From positions 1,248,001-1,312,000 of the forward strand of contig CP099988.1 of the NCBI GenBank assembly GCA_024167805.1: a stretch of DNA of 64,000 nt. The letters are read 5' to 3'. Below the pieces are notes generated by a model. The model ran no database searches. It saw only the letters and a list, made by a program, of their open reading frames with translations, and had not been told where the DNA came from. Source of the stretch: Methanobacterium sp. ERen5. Lineage in GTDB: Archaea; Methanobacteriota; Methanobacteria; Methanobacteriales; Methanobacteriaceae. Below are positions 38,369-48,799 of the stretch, piece after piece (position 1 is the stretch's first letter; each line of letters starts with the position of its first letter). A program made the position numbers and the translations under genes.

Positions 38369-39133
38369 TTAAATAAGTTTCTCTGTGACTTTGTTACTCA
38401 ACATATAACCTATAAACTCGCCAATATCCATTATAAACTGTTCATGCCCAATATCATGGTTATTCAACATTTGTTTAAGATCGAAAGGCAAATTATCTGT
38501 ATTATTTGCTAATAATGTTAATAATACAGTTGCTTCAGCTGAATTAACATTTGATCTAATGGACCCCTCAGATTTTCCCTGCTCAATTGAACTGTACAAT
38601 ATGTTCAACATCTCGCAACGTAAACTCATGATTTCATTTAAATATTCCCAAGAAGAAGCCTTTGGAATTGGAAAATTTACTAAATTCCCATCTAAAATTT
38701 TTTTATAATCCTCATAAAACTTACTTTCAGAAATAGTGTGAATTTTATACCCTTTGGTTTTGATAGTTTCTAGATCAAATCTACCTGAGAAAAGGTAGTT
38801 ATAAGATTGTAAATGATGAGGATATTCATTTGCAAAGGTAAAATAGGCTTTTCTAAATCCTTCAAGCCTTTGAATCGCATTTTTTAAGTCTTTAAGGTTG
38901 TGATTTATTAAATTATGCAAAATAATGGTTCCTCTGAGTACAATTGCAAAGAATAATTCTTCTTTATTCTCAAAATAAAGGTACAAAGTAGATCTGCCTA
39001 AATTCACTTCTTTCGCAATTTCATTTAAGGAAACATCTTCATAACCATTGGAAAAGAATAGTTTTTCAGCGGCATTTAAGATTTGGTTTTTTCTAATTTC
39101 CTTTTCATGTTCTCTACGATTAATAAGTGACAT
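38369..39133 (-). CDS. TetR/AcrR family transcriptional regulator
   Basis: A regulator of about 254 residues. The N-terminal helix-turn-helix is complete: IRKNQILNAAEKLFFSNGYEDVSLNEIAKEVNLGRSTLYLYFENKEELF (about 10-58). The C-terminal ligand domain is not recognisable by eye. I start at the ATG at 39133, which follows GGTGG; an in-frame TTG lies at 39145. It is upstream of, and probably represses, the methyltransferase gene through the palindromes at 38275-38307. Confidence 0.9.
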   Translation of the reverse strand: MSLINRREHEKEIRKNQILNAAEKLFFSNGYEDVSLNEIAKEVNLGRSTLYLYFENKEELFFAIVLRGTIILHNLINHNLKDLKNAIQRLEGFRKAYFTFANEYPHHLQSYNYLFSGRFDLETIKTKGYKIHTISESKFYEDYKKILDGNLVNFPIPKASSWEYLNEIMSLRCEMLNILYSSIEQGKSEGSIRSNVNSAEATVLLTLLANNTDNLPFDLKQMLNNHDIGHEQFIMDIGEFIGYMLSNKVTEKLI

Positions 39134-39321
39134 TACTTCCACCAACAGAATTCTGATAATGTTCTATTTATGTTAAAATTTGCATTACTCTGTTCCTATA
39201 AACAAAAATACCGATAATTTAGCAAAAAAAATATGAAAATTATTTAATGCTGTCACAGTTTAACCAAATTCAAAAAATATATATTATTAACGTCCCAGTT
39301 CCATTTGGTTATTGTTACTTA

Positions 39322-39546
39322 TCATCCGGTGATCTCAACATCGAGAACTACCCATGGATTTGCACCAGTATCAATGGTTGCCCATACTTCTTCTTCAGTA
39401 TCTTTACTAAATAGGGCTTCGGTATCAATTTCAAGATCTTCAGCTAATTTAACACTGTATGTTCGACCTCTTTGAGATTTAACTATTAAATCATCTTCAA
39501 AACCAATTCCTATAACCTTTTGTCTTAATTCAGTTTTTTCTGCCAT
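39322..39546 (-). CDS. Small acidic protein of 74 residues, unknown
   Basis: A small soluble ORF with AGGGG 8 nt before its ATG. The sequence (TELRQKVIGIGFEDDLIVKSQRGRTY, then a Glu/Asp-rich part and NPWVVLDVEITG) suggests a beta-rich fold without cysteines or membrane segments. It stands alone between the TetR gene and the divergent MFS gene. I recognise no family; the ribosome site and coding-like composition support it. Confidence 0.6.
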   Translation of the reverse strand: MAEKTELRQKVIGIGFEDDLIVKSQRGRTYSVKLAEDLEIDTEALFSKDTEEEVWATIDTGANPWVVLDVEITG

Positions 39547-39773
39547 AATTATTTCCCCTTAGTTTTGATTAATATTCTTTCTTTCATACTTAATAACTTA
39601 GTTGCATCGCACTGGCAACATAGTATATGCAAGTATGAATTATTAATTGTTAAGGAATTTGATTTTGGAAAATTATTTGATGTTAACCTGTATACCACCT
39701 AAATTTTTTTAAACCCAACAAAGACATATTTATTTAGATGGAAATTTAGCCGAAATTCATTAACAACTTGGAG

Positions 39774-40991
39774 ATGCATAAACTGAGCACAAATTTCAAT
39801 AAAAACAATTTCAAACTGCCCTGGAAAACTTTATCCATTGCAATAGTTCTAAATTTTTTTATATGGGCATATCTGTTTATTACGCCTGCCATGGAAACTG
39901 TTCTCGCGTCAAATTTACATATTTCGCATTTTCAGACAAGTTTGCTCTTCACGGCTCCAATACTCATGATTGCGTTGGTTGCAATACCTGCGGGTATCAC
40001 TGCAGACAGAATAGGGCTTAAAAAAACAATGGGAATTGGTGCAATTGTGGCTTGTATTGGTGCTGTACTCAGGGGCACAGCTCCGGACTACTCCTCCCTA
40101 CTCATATTTTCTGTAATCTTTGGAATAGGTATGGGACTCACATTTGCAAATTTGCCCAAGTTAGCAAGATCATGCAGTTCTGTGGAACAAACAAGTTCTG
40201 TCATGGGATTTGTCAATGGATTTGGAGTTTTGGCAGGTATTGGTTTGGCCCTTGCCATTACAGTACCAATAATATATGCTTCCACGAACAGTTATCATGA
40301 TGTATTTTATATATGGGCTTTGCCACTGATTTTAACCACGATTCTTTGGTGGATAATCGTTGATGAACCTCCATGCACCGACCATGAACCAGAACATGAT
40401 AAAGGATCCATGGAGCTCAGCGAGGTTCTAAAAAATAAAACACTGTGGCTTCTGGCCTTCATACTTCTGCTCCACAACATATTCTTCTACACCTGGTCTG
40501 GATGGATTCCGACTTACTTACTTGAAAAAGGAATCAGCATGAACGTCAGTGGCCTGTTAACATCAATCATGCTATGGGTAGGTATTCCAACCGTGATACT
40601 GGTACCTGCATTGTACTCTAGAATTAATGTGTCGAAAAAACTTCTGATACTGGTTCCAAGTTTGATATTTGCATTTCTTGCACTGTGGATAATGCCTGCA
40701 GTAGGATTTTCCATACTCATAATAATGATAGTTGCTGGAATAATCAACATACTCAGATTCAATACATTACTCAGTTTACCGGTTGAAATAATGCCAAAAA
40801 AACATTCGGGAGTTGCTGGGGGAGTGGTTATATCCATCGGTTATATGGGGGCTGTTATTGGGCCCAGTATGGCCGGACAAATATTAGATATTACAGGAAG
40901 CTTTCAGCCGATATTTATAATTCTGTCAGTTCTGTCCTTGATAACTATGGGATTAACATTTTTACTACCAAAAAACAAACAGGGAATTTAA
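39774..40991 (+). CDS. Major facilitator superfamily transporter
   Basis: A 12-helix MFS transporter of about 405 residues. The loop between helices 2 and 3 carries the family motif GITADRIGLKKTMGIG, and a central acidic hydrophilic loop (DEPPCTDHEPEHD) divides the halves. The length and motifs GIGMGLTFANLP and SGVAGGVVISIGYMGAVIGP recall the nitrate/cyanate/anion branch of MFS, but no substrate can be named. The first codon is the ATG at 39774 or the TTG at 39768; neither has a well-placed ribosome site, and a TATA element at about 39725 suggests a short leader. Confidence 0.87.
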   Translation: MHKLSTNFNKNNFKLPWKTLSIAIVLNFFIWAYLFITPAMETVLASNLHISHFQTSLLFTAPILMIALVAIPAGITADRIGLKKTMGIGAIVACIGAVLRGTAPDYSSLLIFSVIFGIGMGLTFANLPKLARSCSSVEQTSSVMGFVNGFGVLAGIGLALAITVPIIYASTNSYHDVFYIWALPLILTTILWWIIVDEPPCTDHEPEHDKGSMELSEVLKNKTLWLLAFILLLHNIFFYTWSGWIPTYLLEKGISMNVSGLLTSIMLWVGIPTVILVPALYSRINVSKKLLILVPSLIFAFLALWIMPAVGFSILIIMIVAGIINILRFNTLLSLPVEIMPKKHSGVAGGVVISIGYMGAVIGPSMAGQILDITGSFQPIFIILSVLSLITMGLTFLLPKNKQGI

Positions 40992-41052
40992 ATAGGTTTA
41001 ATTTAACCTAGTGGCCGTGGGTTGATATAAGAATAAATATGAATTTGATAAT

Positions 41053-41382
41053 TCAGTGATGTTGAATCAGAGCAATTCTCACTCCATTTGGATCTTCCAG
41101 GAAAGCCAGTTTACCAACTGTTATTGGCACGGGATCCATGGTTATTTTGGCTCCATTGGATCTCAATTCTTCAATTGTGGCTTCAACGTCTTCAACATCC
41201 ATGCCCACAGAATAAAGTCCAATATCGTGCTGGGGATCCTTTATCAATTCAATCATAGTGTCCCCTTCGCCTTTAAGTAATGTTATCACTATGTCTGGGC
41301 CTGGATTGTGTCGGCTATCCACTTCGAATCCAATCACGTCCCTATAGAAACTCACAGATTCATCCATATCCTTGACAATCAT
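41053..41382 (-). CDS. VOC family (glyoxalase-like) protein, N-terminus uncertain
   Basis: A small metalloenzyme-fold protein with one pair of VOC modules: [17 protein letters not shown] at the N-terminus and [18 protein letters not shown] at the C-terminus, with the metal-ligand Glu in DTMIELI. The ATG at 41382 gives 109 residues but has no ribosome site. A perfect AAGGAGG (minus strand of 41411-41417) points to a start near 41404-41406, where the frame reads AKIKYTT before the Met, as expected for the first beta strand, but no ATG, GTG or TTG is present. The protein is probably about seven residues longer. Substrate unknown. Confidence 0.82.
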   Translation of the reverse strand: MIVKDMDESVSFYRDVIGFEVDSRHNPGPDIVITLLKGEGDTMIELIKDPQHDIGLYSVGMDVEDVEATIEELRSNGAKITMDPVPITVGKLAFLEDPNGVRIALIQHH

Positions 41383-41501
41383 AGTAGTGTATTTAATTTT
41401 CGCAGTGATTCCTCCTTAAAAAGTCTTTACCTGATGCACGTGACTCATTTAACAAACATCACCTATTTTTTCTTTAATTGAAATAGTATTTACGAAAGAG
41501 T

Positions 41502-42121
41502 TTAATTAATAATGGGTATTCTAAATAAATCAGAGATTAATGCGTGAATAATAGAAATTGGTGTTAAGATTATTCCTAACATCATGCTTACTTCGTATAG
41601 TAAACTGCTTCTTTGATCGGGCCTAGATATGAGTCGATTAAAAAAAGAACTCCAAGCAATACCATAAGCGTTTCCGATCATTATGGAACGAATGGAACCG
41701 AGGATGCCGTTTGCTTTGGATATTCCATAGATATCTACTATGCGTTGCCACGATTCACTAGTAGGGTTTCCTCTCGTGTCTGCATAATGTTGCGCAAAGA
41801 GGACGGCTGCAACTTCATTAGTAGGTACATCATCAATAATTCCAGAAAGCATTTTTTGATTTCTTCATTACTCATTCCACTCTCAAGAGCCCTTTTTGTG
41901 TGGGCATAAGAACATATTTCACATCCATTCACTTCAGTCACCGCAAGCATTATCCTTTCTATAAATTTTTGGCTTAGTTCTTTTTTTCGTTTAGCTTTAA
42001 ACATATATTTCATCGTTCGAATTCCTTTGTAAAAAATCCAGTAAGATTCTTGGACTGAGTATAGGCTTTTGCCAAATTCCGGCTCAATATTTCTGATTTT
42101 GTGTTTTTCTTTGATATTCAT
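41502..42121 (-). CDS. Carboxymuconolactone decarboxylase (AhpD-like) family protein, one frameshift
   Basis: An alkylhydroperoxidase-like protein of 206 residues after adding one base to the T6 run at 41852-41857; as given it is two frames (42121-41738 and 41852-41502). The redox motif CEICSYAH (CxxCxxxH) lies at about residues 69-76, followed by TKRALESGMSNEEIKKML and NEVAAVLFAQHYADTRG. Such proteins use the two cysteines in peroxide defence or related thiol chemistry. The C-terminal 60 residues are hydrophobic (MMLGIILTPISII), which is unusual and suggests membrane association. No partner reductase is adjacent. Confidence 0.83.
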
Positions 42122-42494
42122 GACTTATTTCCTTCAAAATTAGAATTTATATTAAATTATTGGATTAATCATTAATATTAGAGCTAATTCGTCATTGCAC
42201 GATTTAAAGCGGTTCAATTTTACATAATATATTTTTGTCTCTTATCTTTTATTTTAGATTAATAAATAATAAAATTATCATTGGGATGTCCTTTTTATTT
42301 TGGATGAATATTTCCTTAAATTACATTTAATTTTTCCTTTGATAAAGCAGAGCTTATCTTATTCTTCATGTTTTTGACCTCGTTATTTGTACAAACATGG
42401 TAGGGAGGATTTCCGGTAGTTCTGGAAGTGGAAAAAATTATTGATTGCTCGAGCATTAAAAAATGTTTAAAGGGGATACTTCCAAAAAAAAGGA
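42122..42494. other. Intergenic region of 370 bp with no recognised feature
   Basis: AT-rich sequence between two minus-strand genes. It holds the minus-strand promoter region of the AhpD-like gene near 42130-42180. I found no ORF with a ribosome site, no repeat and no RNA-like structure except the terminator hairpin that follows. Confidence 0.4.
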
Positions 42495-42519
42495 TTAAAT
42501 AGAGACAAACTCTATTTAA
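42495..42519 (-). terminator. Hairpin terminator of the secreted Gln/His-rich protein gene
   Basis: A perfect 10-bp stem (TTAAATAGAG / CTCTATTTAA) with a 5-nt loop lies 24 bp after the stop codon of the 42543 gene. On the minus strand it is followed by CC and eight T residues, a classic intrinsic-type terminator. Confidence 0.75.
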
Positions 42520-42542
42520 TTTTTTGATATTATTTAGTACAG

Positions 42543-42869
42543 TTAGGTGTTTTGGCTACAAGTAGCTCCGGAGGCACCGTTTTTCTGACCGTTCTGGTAT
42601 TTGTAATGGTTATCTGTACTGGTGTTAGCAGTATTTTTTAAACCGTATTGGTACTTGTGTTGGTCTCCGTCACTCGTTGTACACTTATTGGTTGTGCAAT
42701 TTTTCTGACAGTACTGGTTTTTGTCATGGCTGTGTGCTTGGGTTTGATCACAAGTTCCTGAATGATTCTGAACTTGAGCTGTTGTGTTAGTTGATGTTTG
42801 ATTCAATGCAAATGCCGGTACAATACTGACTATTAGTACCATTGCACAAATTAAAGCTGCTTTTTTCAC
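42543..42869 (-). CDS. Small secreted Gln/Asn/His-rich protein
   Basis: A 108-residue protein with a clear signal peptide (MKKAALICAMVLIVSIVPAFA) and a low-complexity mature part rich in Asn, Gln, Thr and Lys. It contains a degenerate repeat (HKYQYGLKN and HYKYQNGQKN) and five cysteines, three of them in QYCQKNCTTNKC. Histidines and cysteines could bind a metal, or the cysteines could form disulphides at the cell surface. It ends in a strong terminator. Two minus-strand genes for a membrane protein and a winged-helix regulator are upstream. No family recognised. Confidence 0.68.
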   Translation of the reverse strand: MKKAALICAMVLIVSIVPAFALNQTSTNTTAQVQNHSGTCDQTQAHSHDKNQYCQKNCTTNKCTTSDGDQHKYQYGLKNTANTSTDNHYKYQNGQKNGASGATCSQNT

Positions 42870-42956
42870 ATTTTCACCTCCATCTCTTGGGTGACTAGAG
42901 ATTGTCCGGCAGTATATAAATGAATATTCCGAGTTTTTACCCAGATTAGTACCAGA

Positions 42957-43316
42957 TTACTCCCAAGTTACCCCGATTAGGATAGAAAGTGCGAAAAATT
43001 CTATTATATTTAAAAAGAAAATTGGAGCGCCCATTCCGGGACCTCTAAATCCCTGATATGTTAGTAAAAATCCAGTAAATAGTATATTCTGTAACAAGAG
43101 CAAAAGAGCAAATGCCACCAATCCGAAAGTAAACTTAGATTTAAAATCTCGATAACTTCTTAAATACATAAATAATAAAAATATTAGGAGGCATATATTC
43201 CCAATTCCTATGATGATGTCAATTGTTATAATTTGAGAGTTTGCAAGCTGCAGTCCTAATCCTTTTCCTGCTTCAGTTCCGTTTCCTCCATGAAATCCTT
43301 GTCCTCCCACTTGCAT
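42957..43316 (-). CDS. Three-helix membrane protein paired with a winged-helix regulator
   Basis: A 119-residue protein. A glycine-rich N-terminus (MQVGGQGFHGGNGTEAG) precedes three membrane helices, with a basic loop (YLRSYRDFKSKF) between helices 1 and 2. Pairs of a winged-helix protein and such a membrane protein recur in methanogens, and a role in signalling or sensing at the membrane is plausible, but none is established. It lies 33 bp downstream of the regulator gene on the same strand. Confidence 0.65.
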   Translation of the reverse strand: MQVGGQGFHGGNGTEAGKGLGLQLANSQIITIDIIIGIGNICLLIFLLFMYLRSYRDFKSKFTFGLVAFALLLLLQNILFTGFLLTYQGFRGPGMGAPIFFLNIIEFFALSILIGVTWE

Positions 43317-43349
43317 TTCAAATCACCTCTACAAATTATGAATTGTTCA

Positions 43350-43643
43350 TTATTTTTTCATTTTGCTCAGAATCTCAATGAATATGGGGTAATTCTCTTC
43401 CATACGATTTGATAAAAATATCATTTTTCCATATTTTTTCTCATCACCAGAATTAACAAGAATATTATGATCCTCTAAGACTTTAATATGATGTTGAATC
43501 GTTTTATAATCCAAATCCAGTTCTAAAGAAAGCTGATTTAGATTATAGGGCCTATCATGAAGGGCTTCAATTATCCTAGCACGATTAGTTCCTCCTCTAC
43601 TTCCAGCTATCAAATACCATAGAACCCGCTTCATGAATATCAT
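43350..43643 (-). CDS. Winged-helix (ArsR-like) transcriptional regulator
   Basis: A 97-residue DNA-binding protein. The helix-turn-helix and wing are visible as RARIIEALHDRPYNLNQLSLELDLDYKTIQHHIKVLEDHNILV, then EKKYGKMIFLS. It has no cysteine metal site. The start is the ATG at 43643 or the one at 43634, neither with a ribosome site. It heads a small minus-strand unit with the three-helix membrane protein. Confidence 0.85.
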   Translation of the reverse strand: MIFMKRVLWYLIAGSRGGTNRARIIEALHDRPYNLNQLSLELDLDYKTIQHHIKVLEDHNILVNSGDEKKYGKMIFLSNRMEENYPIFIEILSKMKK

Positions 43644-44136
43644 GATTAATTATGTTATAGATAATATATGAGATTATCTAAATTCGTAACGTTAGAAGGA
43701 TTGTTCTAAAGTTTTTGAAGAATTGGAGACATTGTTATTTATAAGTTCTCAAAGATTTGGAGATTAGTAAAAAAAATTAGAAAAAATAGAATTAAAATAC
43801 CAAAAATATGGAAAGATCTACAAAACAAACAAAGATAAGAAATTGTGTATGGATGTGAAAAAAGATTATTATTATTTAAAATGAAAAGAAATGGAAAATT
43901 TAATGAGTTATTCTACTAAATAAACATTAAAGATTCAGTCCCAAAAAGCAAGATAGGTGTTATTTTTGGCTTGATTGAACTATAATTGACTTTACTAACT
44001 AAATAATCCAAAGATACTATTAAAAAGTTCTAAATAGTTTGATTTAAATGCGTCGAGGGTATTCAAAACATAACTATATTCTCACCATATTGTTCCACTA
44101 ATGTATTGTAGTTCAACAATATTCTTGATTTTCCCT
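43644..44136. other. Intergenic region of about 490 bp with no recognised feature
   Basis: Very AT-rich stretch between two minus-strand genes, with poly-A-rich sequence around 43770-43900. I found no ORF with a ribosome site, no strong hairpin and no repeat. It contains the promoter of the winged-helix gene near 43650-43690. Confidence 0.4.
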
Positions 44137-44442
44137 CTATTCTTCTTCTTTTTTAACAGAAATATCGCAGTCATCCATGATATCTTTGAGGGTTTCTTTG
44201 AGTTCTTTTTGTGATTCACAGATTGTTGTTTTTATTTCGTAGGCTTCACTGTCCATATTTGCCAAGACTTCTTTAGTTCTCTCATGATTGTTATCCATAA
44301 TATCCTTTAACCTTAAAAAATTCTTCTTAAGTCTTCCTTCAACCCGCATGGAAAATAATATGGCAAATATTGCCAGTATAATTGAACTAATGCTGGATAT
44401 GATGGATACTACAACTACTATATCAGCCAATTCTCTCACCAA
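44137..44442 (-). CDS. Small membrane-anchored coiled-coil protein
   Basis: A 101-residue ORF. One N-terminal membrane helix (about 8-31; VVVVSIISSISSIILAIFAILF) is followed by a charged helical part likely to be a coiled coil (KKNFLRLKDIMDNNHERTKEVL) and an acidic tail. It resembles small archaeal proteins with anchored helices but belongs to no family I can name. The start is a TTG or GTG without a good ribosome site. It lies downstream of ychF on the same strand, 190 bp away. Confidence 0.55.
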   Translation of the reverse strand: MVRELADIVVVVSIISSISSIILAIFAILFSMRVEGRLKKNFLRLKDIMDNNHERTKEVLANMDSEAYEIKTTICESQKELKETLKDIMDDCDISVKKEEE

Positions 44443-44634
44443 TTATTTGTATGAATGTGAGGCATCGTAAAATCGAAGATTGAATCTTTTCCGAGTCAAG
44501 TACAACCTATCTTCCATGGGCTGCTTTTATACTCCTTTCATATGACAAATTTAGGGGATTTATATGAGTATTACTTTTTTGTTAAATATTACATTTTATA
44601 ATAAATATCCCTACTCATATGATGCTTATAATAC

Positions 44635-45822
44635 CTATCTGCATATGATGCTTAAAATATCTCCATCTTTGATTTCATATTCTGATGAAATTCTTCTGCA
44701 ACTTCTAGCATCAATTGCATGCATGAAACTGTCCCCAATATCGGTGTGCACAACGTATGCCATATCCCGTGGTTTAGAACCATTCTTGATTAGGAGTGCA
44801 TCTGGCAGTACATTGCCCTTTTGATCAGACATCTTATGTTCGTCTTCAACAGGGAAAACAACTATCATATTTAACACATCAAACACTGCTGCATTCAATG
44901 CTTCCTGAACTCCGGTACTACCATACTTTTGAAGCACATGTTCTTTGATGTAGTTGAGGGCTTTCATCTGATTTTCATTGAGTTTTTCGGGGTTAACAAC
45001 TTCAAAATCTGAATCACCAGGGAAGTAGTTGATCAAACCGGCTTCCGAAGCCCTTATGAGGGCCAGTTCTGATTCAGCAGATGCTGGGATGACTTTACCA
45101 TACTTCTCTTCGAGCCTTTTTATATTTTTCTCTGAAGTTGGTAAATCTGCCTTATTTGCCACGATTAACATTGGTTTTGCCCTTCTAAGAGTGTCTTGAA
45201 GCATGTTGATGATGTCATCATCTTCCCATTTATCGTAGTCCTTGTCAACCACCTTTTTTGCTTCGGCAATATCTTCCAAAGCTATTCCTGTTCCGCTCAG
45301 CTGTTCTGAAATAACTTTAGCAATGTCTAATCTTTCTGACATTACCTTTCTGATCATTTTATTCCAGTTCTTCTTTAGAATTCCAAAGAGCCACATGGTT
45401 ATCTCATGCTCTAAAAATTCAACATCTTCCAGAGGATCATGGCTTCCTGGTTCGCAGGGTCTTCCTTCCTCATCTGTTGAACCTGAAGCATCAATAATAT
45501 GAATAAAAGCTCTTGCTTGTCTTAGATCGTCTAAAAATTTGTTTCCAAGACCTCTTCCTTCATGGGCCCCTGGAACTAGGCCTGCAACATCGATTAATTC
45601 TACTGGTATCAATCTTTTCCCATCTTCACACTTGGAGTTGTGGGGATTGCATGTGAGTTCCAGTTCTTTGCATGGACAATCTGTAACCACGTGTGCAATT
45701 GCTTTGTTCGCATCAATGGTTGTGAATGGGTAACTTGCAACATCAACCTCGGATAATGTTGCTGAATTAAAAAAAGATGACTTTCCAACGTTTGGTTTTC
45801 CTGTAACAGCAATTTGAAGCAT
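44635..45822 (-). CDS. ychF: YchF/OLA1-family GTPase (archaeal)
   Basis: A 395-residue translation-associated P-loop NTPase. G1 is [16 protein letters not shown]2 has the PFTTIDAN loop, G3 is [18 protein letters not shown], and the specificity motif is [12 protein letters not shown] domain occupies the C-terminus ([18 protein letters not shown], then [15 protein letters not shown]). Archaeal members keep NKxD and are taken as GTP-binding, unlike bacterial YchF, which prefers ATP. GGAAGG precedes the ATG. It probably binds ribosomes; no partner gene is adjacent. Confidence 0.94.
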   Translation of the reverse strand: MLQIAVTGKPNVGKSSFFNSATLSEVDVASYPFTTIDANKAIAHVVTDCPCKELELTCNPHNSKCEDGKRLIPVELIDVAGLVPGAHEGRGLGNKFLDDLRQARAFIHIIDASGSTDEEGRPCEPGSHDPLEDVEFLEHEITMWLFGILKKNWNKMIRKVMSERLDIAKVISEQLSGTGIALEDIAEAKKVVDKDYDKWEDDDIINMLQDTLRRAKPMLIVANKADLPTSEKNIKRLEEKYGKVIPASAESELALIRASEAGLINYFPGDSDFEVVNPEKLNENQMKALNYIKEHVLQKYGSTGVQEALNAAVFDVLNMIVVFPVEDEHKMSDQKGNVLPDALLIKNGSKPRDMAYVVHTDIGDSFMHAIDARSCRRISSEYEIKDGDILSIICR

Positions 45823-46038
45823 ATTTTTCCTTCCTTATAAAATTCTCTGATCTCTAAACTAATTTAAAGGACCATGTTAAATAACAATTTCGATATAATT
45901 AAAAAATGCATAAAATTCTAAGTTGTTTAGTAAATTAAATCTTAACCTCTGTTCTATAGAAATAGATAAACATCAAAGAGTTTGGAATAAGTTTAAGGAA
46001 AAATAACACTCTACAGAATGTATTAAGGAGAATAAATC

Positions 46039-46662
46039 ATGTCAAAGTTATATCTGGTGGGTATTGGTCCGGGATCAGGGAAATATTTAACGAAGGAAGC
46101 AGAAGATATTGTAAACTCTTCAGAAATTGTGATTGGCAGTAAAAGGGCTTTAAAACTGTTTCCAGATATGAATGCAGAAAAAATTGAACTCAACGCCCAA
46201 AATATGGGGGAAATGCTTAAAGTGGCTGTTTCAAAGGCAGATGATAATAATAAGGTTGTACTCCTATCCACCGGGGACCCTGGATTTTCAGGTTTGCTCA
46301 AACCCATCCAGAAAATTAAGGGAAATCTGAGCCTTGAAGTCGTTCCAGGAATCAGTTCAATTCAACTCTGTGCATCTAAACTTCAAATACCTTGGGACGA
46401 GGCAAATATCATAACAATGCATGGAAAGGGATTTTCATCCAGACTCTTACCATTACTATCAAATGGTAGACCAACTATTATCCTGCCAAACACCACAATT
46501 AAAGAAACTGTGAATTATCTGATAGAAAAGGAAATAGACCCAAACAGGGCAGCAGCGGTGTGTGAAAATTTATCCTATGAAAACGAGAAAGTTGTGAAAG
46601 CCAATTTAGAGGAACTTCTGGCTGAAAAATTTGGGTACATGTGTGTATTGGTGGTTTACTGA
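46039..46662 (+). CDS. cbiE: Cobalt-precorrin-7 (C5)-methyltransferase
   Basis: CbiE methylates C5 of the corrin ring in anaerobic cobalamin synthesis, needed for the corrinoid of methyl-H4MPT:coenzyme M methyltransferase. This 207-residue tetrapyrrole methylase has LYLVGIGPGSGKYLT at the N-terminus, the loop LLSTGDPGFSGLL with the conserved GDP, and EVVPGISSIQLCASKLQIPW. It carries no fused CbiT domain. Its stop codon is followed at once by a GAGGTGA ribosome site for the next gene, so the two are coupled. Confidence 0.92.
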   Translation: MSKLYLVGIGPGSGKYLTKEAEDIVNSSEIVIGSKRALKLFPDMNAEKIELNAQNMGEMLKVAVSKADDNNKVVLLSTGDPGFSGLLKPIQKIKGNLSLEVVPGISSIQLCASKLQIPWDEANIITMHGKGFSSRLLPLLSNGRPTIILPNTTIKETVNYLIEKEIDPNRAAAVCENLSYENEKVVKANLEELLAEKFGYMCVLVVY

Positions 46663-46673
46663 GGTGAATTAAT

Positions 46674-47117
46674 ATTAAAAGTTCAGATCTACTTTTAAAA
46701 CTAAAAACAGAAATAGAGCCATACGGGGCACTGATTAAACCTAAAACTGATATTCTAGATGATTTACATGGTACGATGTCCTCCTACAACGCTGAAAACT
46801 TTAGAAGATTAACAGAAACCCCTTTTTCAGGGAAAGATGAAGAAATCGACACAAAGGAATTAACAGCCCTTGAAGAATCCATAGATCATTACTTTGAATT
46901 GTATGCTCCGGACAATATTGAATTTAGAGAGTTCATTAAGATCATCTCTGTATACCTGACATTCATAGAAAAAAGGCCATTACATCCTCCTGGCATAATA
47001 TTTTCAGGAGGAGACACTGTATATGAAAACAAGGGGATCTATTACTGTACCGGAAAAAATGAGTTTAAAAACGAGGATCATTCACTTTGTAACTTCTGTG
47101 TTTGTCATGAAATTTAA
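46674..47117 (+). CDS. DUF2115 family protein, apparent non-AUG start
   Basis: A DUF2115 (UPF0305) protein of methanogens. The C-terminus carries the conserved HPPGIIFSGG region and a Cys-rich end YYCTGKNEFKNEDHSLCNFCVC. The first in-frame ATG (46776) would give only 113 residues. The conserved frame extends upstream through SSDLLLKLKTEIEPYGALIKP, and a GAGGTGA site (46661-46667) is followed 6 nt later by an ATT at 46674, the best start candidate, giving 147 residues. Whether ATT is used or the sequence has an error cannot be decided here. It is coupled to cbiE. Function unknown. Confidence 0.8.
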   Translation: MKSSDLLLKLKTEIEPYGALIKPKTDILDDLHGTMSSYNAENFRRLTETPFSGKDEEIDTKELTALEESIDHYFELYAPDNIEFREFIKIISVYLTFIEKRPLHPPGIIFSGGDTVYENKGIYYCTGKNEFKNEDHSLCNFCVCHEI

Positions 47118-47177
47118 ATAAGAACAGAAACTTCAGTTACTGCTTGAAAATAAAATTATAAATAAAATTCTTTAGTA

Positions 47178-47545
47178 CTAATGGCTGCTTAGCTCTTCAT
47201 CAGATTCATTCCATGGAGGAGACACTATGCATAGAAATTTAAGATCTTCAATTCCCGTGTTCTTTATCCACTGATTTTTTTAGGGGGAATGTAAACTACT
47301 TGGCCTGATTCCAAAGTTTCCACCTCAAAGTCAATGTGCATTTGACCTTGACCCTCCAGTATGTAGTACACCTCCACAGATTCCTTAAGAATATGTGGCA
47401 GTGAAGATTTTCCGGGCTTGAGAATGGCATGTGCAATGCTGAAGTCCAGTTTGACTCCGTCGTTTTTAGGGTGTAACAATTCTGCTAGGACTGTTTCATC
47501 GACTGCATCGAAGTAGCTTGAACTTTTTGTGTCCTTGATGAGCAT
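47178..47545 (-). CDS. Cupin-domain protein, one frameshift
   Basis: A small cupin barrel of 122 residues after adding one base to the T7 run at 47275-47281; as given the frame stops at 47264. Cupin motif 1 is HILKESVEVYYILEGQGQMHID and motif 2 follows after repair (VYIPPKKNQWIKNTGIEDLKFL), ending with VSPPWNES, as in mannose-6-phosphate isomerase-like cupins. The reading frame after the shift clearly continues the domain. The ligand is unknown. It lies 44 bp downstream of the ArsA-type ATPase on the same strand. Confidence 0.85.
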
Positions 47546-47589
47546 GGTTTTGTATATTATAAAAAAAATAGGGGAATTTAATGATTTCC

Positions 47590-48609
<1,020 letters not shown>

Positions 48610-48799
48610 CTAAAAATTAGTAAACATTTTTAGTAGTAAGATATGTTGTAGTTAGTTTTAAAGTATTCTATAGTATACATGATCAATCTCATAAAAATAT
48701 GATCCATTTACAAAGAAATTCATTTAAAAATTATATTAGATTGAAAAACAGAATGAATTGTAGAGTTAAATAACCAAATATGTAAACAAGGGTTTAAAA

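Noticed and set aside
44564..44824. 86-residue plus-strand ORF overlapping ychF
   Set aside because: Antisense to the conserved C-terminus of ychF, no ribosome site and no family resemblance.
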